DNA of 9,942 nt, taken from the NCBI GenBank assembly GCA_002422865.1, contig DITN01000067.1:49953-59894 (forward strand). Direction: 5' to 3'. A program made the translations under genes and the position numbers. The notes below the pieces were generated by a model, which searched no databases, was not told the DNA's origin, and saw nothing but the letters and a program-made list of their open reading frames with translations. The DNA comes from Bacteroidetes bacterium UBA6183 (lineage in GTDB: Bacteria > Bacteroidota > Bacteroidia > UKL13-3). This document shows, in pieces, positions 7,660 through 9,942 of this stretch; position 1 is the stretch's first letter; each line of letters starts with the position of its first letter.

Positions 7660-7693
7660 CTGCCAGGGTTTATAACCGCTGTCAGGGTTCATA
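7660..7693 (+). repeat. 15-base imperfect direct repeat
   Basis: CTGCCAGGGTTTATA (7660-7674) and CTGTCAGGGTTCATA (7679-7693) differ at two positions and are offset by 19 bases. They sit between the two oppositely oriented tandem-repeat blocks. Confidence 0.8.
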
Positions 7694-7906
7694 TGGCGCA
7701 GGCATCCTTGCGCCCCTTTGCGACTTTCTGACTTTGCGGTAATTACAAATATGCTGAAAGCATTCCCTTGGTGCTCCTTATGTATCCATGGTGTACTTTC
7801 TGGTTAAGTTTTGAAATAACTACCTTGTGGTTCAACTCCCCCAACCGCTGTGCCCATTGTGCATCCTTTGTGGCCGTTGTGGTTAAATCTCCAATGCCGA
7901 AGGCAT
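7693..7906. repeat. Three dispersed copies of a small hairpin, consensus ATGCYGAARGCAT
   Basis: The copies are ATGGCGCAGGCAT (7693-7705), ATGCTGAAAGCAT (7751-7763) and ATGCCGAAGGCAT (7894-7906). The last two are perfect 5-base-pair stems around GAA, with a compensating change (C-G in one, T-A in the other), and each copy is followed by CCTTG or CCCTTG leading into a tandem array. The first copy has a weaker stem. Confidence 0.75.
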
Positions 7907-7948
7907 CCCTTGCTCTGTGTCTCTGTGCCCCTGTGGTTCAACTCCCCC
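7826..7948 (+). repeat. 17-base perfect direct repeat with a degenerate middle copy
   Basis: TGTGGTTCAACTCCCCC occurs at 7826-7842 and again at 7932-7948 (106 bases apart), with a diverged copy TGTGGTTAAATCTCC at 7878-7892 almost midway. What follows the two perfect copies is also parallel: two 9-base units, a two-base insert, then two more units. This points to duplication of a segment of about 60 bases. Confidence 0.85.
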
Positions 7949-8064
7949 CGCTTTGCCCTCAGTGCCTCCGTTCTGCTCCCCGTTGTTACCCCCTATTTAA
8001 ATTCAAGTAAATTCGAAAAAACATCCCTATTTTCGTTTAATAAAAGTGCATCATTTTAATTGCC

Positions 8065-8523
8065 ATGAAAAAACTATCTGTAATATTATTCTTTGCCTTG
8101 TTCATCATCACCAACTCGTTTAAAACAGCCGAAGAAATTAAGTGGCTTGATTTTAACACGGGATATAAGCTGGCTGTAAAAAAGAAAAAAATGATGATGG
8201 TAGATGTATACACCGACTGGTGCGGATGGTGCAAAGTAATGGACCGCGAAACCTATGCAAAAAGCGAGATTGCGGCCTTAGTTAATCAACACTTTGTACC
8301 CATAAAGTTTAACCCCGAAACACCTAATGTAGTCTATACTTTTGAAGGAAAAGAATACAACGGCAAAGGATTAAAAGAGATTATCAGCAACAACCAAATA
8401 CGCGGTTATCCGGCTACCATGTTTATCAATACCAAAAATAAAAAATCGAGTTTGGTATCGGGTTATTTAAACCCTCAAGAGTTTAAAGTTACCGTTGAAC
8501 ACACTTTACTTGACATCAAATAA
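8065..8523 (+). CDS. Secreted thioredoxin-fold protein with CGWC active site
   Basis: The 152-residue protein has an N-terminal signal or anchor segment (about 1-19, MKKLSVILFFALFIITNSF), then a thioredoxin fold. The redox motif WCGWC (Cys53, Cys56) follows the strand MMMVDVYTD, and the cis-proline is Pro116 in GYPATMF. CGWC with a following KVM is typical of thioredoxin-like proteins of the Thioredoxin_7/DsbD C-terminal type rather than cytosolic thioredoxin (CGPC). It is expected to act in the periplasm as a disulfide reductase or isomerase; its substrate is unknown. The ATG at 8065 is the only start that keeps the whole signal peptide. It lies 21 bases before the ABC ATPase gene, so both are probably cotranscribed. 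The length is normal for a single-domain member. Confidence 0.92.
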   Translation: MKKLSVILFFALFIITNSFKTAEEIKWLDFNTGYKLAVKKKKMMMVDVYTDWCGWCKVMDRETYAKSEIAALVNQHFVPIKFNPETPNVVYTFEGKEYNGKGLKEIISNNQIRGYPATMFINTKNKKSSLVSGYLNPQEFKVTVEHTLLDIK

Positions 8524-8544
8524 AATACCTATTAACATAGCCGA

Positions 8545-9237
8545 ATGAATCAGGAAGTTATTAAACTGGAAAACATTAAACGTTTTTTTAAGATTGGTGA
8601 TGTAGAAGTACAAGCCCTGCGCGGGGTCTACCTTACCATAAACAAAGGAGAATACGTGGCTTTAATGGGCCCCTCGGGTTCGGGAAAATCAACCTTAATG
8701 AATTTATTGGGTTGTTTGGATACTCCTAGTGCCGGTAAATATTGGCTGAGCGGACAAGATGTGAGCCAAATGGATGATGATGAATTGGCCGAAATACGTA
8801 ACAAAGAAATTGGCTTTGTTTTTCAAACATTTAATTTATTGCCACGCAGCACCGCTTTAGACAATGTGGCATTACCATTGGTGTATGCAGGATACAGCCG
8901 AAGCGAACGTAACGAACGTGCTTTAAAAACCTTAGAAAGCGTTGGACTTGCAGATAGAACACACCATAAACCAAACGAGTTAAGTGGCGGACAACGCCAA
9001 CGTGTAGCCATTGCAAGGGCTTTAATTAATAACCCATCAATTATTTTGGCCGATGAACCAACGGGTAACTTGGATACCAAAACTAGTTATGAAATTATGG
9101 AGTTGATGGAAAAAATACACGAACAAGGCAACACCGTAATTATAGTAACCCACGAAGAAGACATTGCCCGCAGGGCCCACCGCATTGTGAGGTTAAGAGA
9201 TGGTGTGGTGGAGAGTGATACAACCGCAAAAAGCTAA
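8545..9237 (+). CDS. ABC transporter ATP-binding protein, LolD/MacB type
   Basis: The 230-residue stand-alone nucleotide-binding domain has Walker A GPSGSGKST (42-50), Q-loop Gln94 in FVFQTFNLLP, signature LSGGQ (146-150), Walker B IILADE (166-171), D-loop GNLD (174-177) and the switch His203 in VTHEED. The LMNLLGCLDTPSAG and QTFNLLP segments and the length fit the LolD/MacB/FtsE-like class (mechanotransmission exporters) that works with FtsX/MacB-type permeases in lipoprotein sorting or export. No permease gene is in the window: the next gene is convergent and the preceding one is a thioredoxin. LolD versus another MacB-type ATPase therefore cannot be decided, and no symbol is assigned. A strong terminator follows 4 bases after the stop. 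Confidence 0.95.
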   Translation: MNQEVIKLENIKRFFKIGDVEVQALRGVYLTINKGEYVALMGPSGSGKSTLMNLLGCLDTPSAGKYWLSGQDVSQMDDDELAEIRNKEIGFVFQTFNLLPRSTALDNVALPLVYAGYSRSERNERALKTLESVGLADRTHHKPNELSGGQRQRVAIARALINNPSIILADEPTGNLDTKTSYEIMELMEKIHEQGNTVIIVTHEEDIARRAHRIVRLRDGVVESDTTAKS

Positions 9238-9241
9238 ACTA

Positions 9242-9277
9242 AAAAATCCTGCATCAATTACTCAATGCAGGATTTTT
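9242..9277. terminator. Two-way Rho-independent terminator between the ABC gene and gyrB
   Basis: A perfect 13-base-pair stem (AAAAATCCTGCAT with ATGCAGGATTTTT) encloses a 10-base loop. It ends in five T on the + strand and has six A at 9241-9246, giving a T run on the minus strand as well. It directly follows the ABC gene stop and can also stop transcription arriving from gyrB. Confidence 0.92.
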
Positions 9278-9351
9278 AATATATGCGAACATAAATTCAA
9301 AACTTATGTTCAACCCTCATGATACTCGGGAGGGAAAACCGGCAACTGTAT

Positions 9352-9478
9352 AAATTCGAATATTTAAACTACAAATTCGAATAGAAGAAACTTATTTCGG
9401 CATTCAACATTAAGCGTTCATTATTCATCATTCACTCAACTGAACTTCATTTCCCCATTTCGAATTTCGCTTTTCGAA
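9352..9478. repeat. TTCGAA-containing AT-rich repeats downstream of gyrB
   Basis: AAATTCGAATA is repeated exactly at 9352-9362 and 9373-9383, 21 bases apart. The palindrome TTCGAA occurs again at 9459-9464 and 9473-9478. Between them lies a run of ATTCA-like repeats (about 9402-9440). No gene or clear hairpin terminator for gyrB is visible in the 227-base gap. Confidence 0.6.
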
Positions 9479-9504
9479 TTTTGAAATTAGTATTTCGTAT
9501 TTAC

Positions 9505-9942
9505 CTATGCATCAATATTCGCATACTTCGCATTGGCTTCAATAAACTCTCTGCGAGGTGGCACTTCGTCACCCATCAGCATGCTAAATATACGATCGGC
9601 TTCTGCAGCACTATCAAGTGTTACTTGCTTTAATGTACGTCTGTCCGGATCCATGGTTGTGCTCCACAATTGTTCAGCATTCATTTCACCCAAACCTTTA
9701 TAACGTTGTATACCCACACTCTCCGGGTTTCCACCTTTTGCTAAACGCAATACAGCTTCTTCGCGTTGTGGTTCTGTCCAGCAATACTCTTCTTCTTTAC
9801 CCTTTTTAACTAAGTATAAAGGTGGTTGAGCAATGTAGATGTAACCAAACTCAATTAACTCTTTCATGTAACGGAAAAACAACGTCAAAATCAATGTACG
9901 AATGTGGCTACCATCCACGTCAGCATCCGTCATGATCACAAT
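9505..9942 (-). CDS. gyrB: DNA gyrase subunit B, C-terminal part (5' end outside window)
   Basis: GyrB is the ATPase and strand-passage subunit that, with GyrA, introduces negative supercoils. The visible 145 residues begin IVIMTDADVDGSHIRTL, the TOPRIM metal-binding DxDxD motif, continue through YIAQPPLYLVKKGK, and include QRYKGLGEMN (9679-9708) and EQLWSTTMDP of the GyrA-binding tail, ending RREFIEANAKYANIDA. DGSHIRTL and the tail sequence favour GyrB over ParE. The large insertion found in the E. coli enzyme between the PPLY segment and QRYKGLGEMN is absent, giving the short form. The frame is open to the window edge; the GTG at 9937-9939 is an internal Val codon, not a start. The stop is TAG at 9505-9507. 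It is convergent with the ABC gene. Confidence 0.96.
   Translation of the reverse strand: MVIMTDADVDGSHIRTLILTLFFRYMKELIEFGYIYIAQPPLYLVKKGKEEEYCWTEPQREEAVLRLAKGGNPESVGIQRYKGLGEMNAEQLWSTTMDPDRRTLKQVTLDSAAEADRIFSMLMGDEVPPRREFIEANAKYANIDA

Larger units (their letters stand above)
7547..7990. repeat. Composite intergenic repeat block of degenerate 8-10 base tandem units
   Basis: The block contains several short tandem arrays with slightly different periods. On the + strand: CTTTGCGA, CTTTCTGA, CTTTGCGG start at 7716, 7724 and 7732 (period 8). CCTTGGTGCT, CCTTATGTAT, CCATGGTGTA and CTTTCTGG start at 7766, 7776, 7786 and 7796 (period 10). CCGCTGTGC, CCATTGTGC, CCTTTGTGG and CCGTTGTGG start at 7845, 7854, 7865 and 7874 (period 9 with one 2-base insert). 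CTCTGTGT, CTCTGTGC and CCCTGTGG start at 7913, 7921 and 7929 (period 8). CCGCTTTGC, CCTCAGTGC, CCGTTCTGC and CCGTTGTTA start at 7948, 7957, 7968 and 7980. Arrays typically end in GGTTAA or GGTTCAA. Read on the minus strand this resembles the 'TTAACCACAGAGGCACAGAG' and 'ACCGCAAAGACGCAAAG' type repeats I recall from intergenic DNA of many environmental bacteria. It is not a CRISPR, because units are adjacent and degenerate. Confidence 0.85.
7359..8064. other. 706-base divergent intergenic region, AT-rich promoter side plus repeat mosaic
   Basis: This gap separates the divergent barrel operon (leftward) and thioredoxin operon (rightward). Bases 7359-7546 are AT-rich and should hold the leftward promoter, but I find no exact TAnnTTTG element with a well-spaced TTG. 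Bases 7547-7990 are the repeat mosaic described separately. Bases 7991-8064 are AT-rich again and lead into the thioredoxin start; TATTTTCG at 8029-8036 is one base off the -7 consensus, with no TTG at the right distance. Open frames within 7768-8059 have no protein-like composition and follow the repeats, so no gene is called. Confidence 0.75.

Noticed and set aside
7660..7990. CRISPR array
   Set aside because: Repeats are 8-17 bases, degenerate and adjacent, without uniform spacers, and no cas genes are present.
7768..8059. Two overlapping + strand open frames in the intergenic region
   Set aside because: They are composed of repeat units rich in Pro, Cys, Leu and Val, with no start context and no protein-family signal.
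8037..8234. Minus-strand open frame overlapping the thioredoxin start
   Set aside because: It lies antisense to the signal peptide and first strand of a secure gene and shows no family features.

Overview
The window is a piece of a Bacteroidota (Bacteroidetes) chromosome. The evidence is a GLPGLI-family protein (TIGR01200, essentially restricted to this phylum) beside a large carboxypeptidase-regulatory-domain outer-membrane barrel, AT-rich coding sequence, start codons without Shine-Dalgarno sequences, and an HppA of flavobacterial flavour. A flavobacterial, sphingobacterial or chitinophagal relative is plausible, but the genus cannot be told.

Layout. (1) 1-1841, + strand: the C-terminal part of a membrane pyrophosphatase (HppA) with an unusual Cys/Met/Lys-rich tail of about 144 residues, closed by a strong terminator. 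(2) 1935-2144, + strand: a 69-residue small membrane protein, convergent with the next operon. (3) 7358 down to 2152, - strand: a tightly packed four-gene cluster in the order outer-membrane beta-barrel protein, GLPGLI protein (17-base overlap), a soluble protein with an N-terminal four-Cys motif (23-base gap), and a CPBP/Rce1-type membrane protein (5-base gap). (4) 7359-8064: a 706-base divergent intergenic region, most of which (about 7547-7990) is a mosaic of degenerate 8-, 9- and 10-base tandem repeats, small hairpins and direct repeats. (5) 8065-9237, + strand: a secreted thioredoxin-fold protein (CGWC) followed after 21 bases by a LolD/MacB-type ABC ATPase, closed by a two-way terminator. 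(6) 9505-9942, - strand: the C-terminal end of DNA gyrase subunit B, running off the window.

How the parts fit. HppA and GyrB are housekeeping genes at the edges. The central minus-strand cluster is envelope-centred: a TonB-receptor-like barrel and its secreted GLPGLI partner, plus two genes (possible metal or Fe-S binding, possible membrane protease) whose link to the barrel rests only on gene packing. The thioredoxin and LolD-like pair are also typical envelope genes, but the permease partner of the ATPase is not here. The two items I would look at first are the metal-binding-like tail on HppA and the composite repeat block upstream of the outer-membrane operon. No RNA genes, CRISPR arrays, insertion sequences or phage genes were seen.
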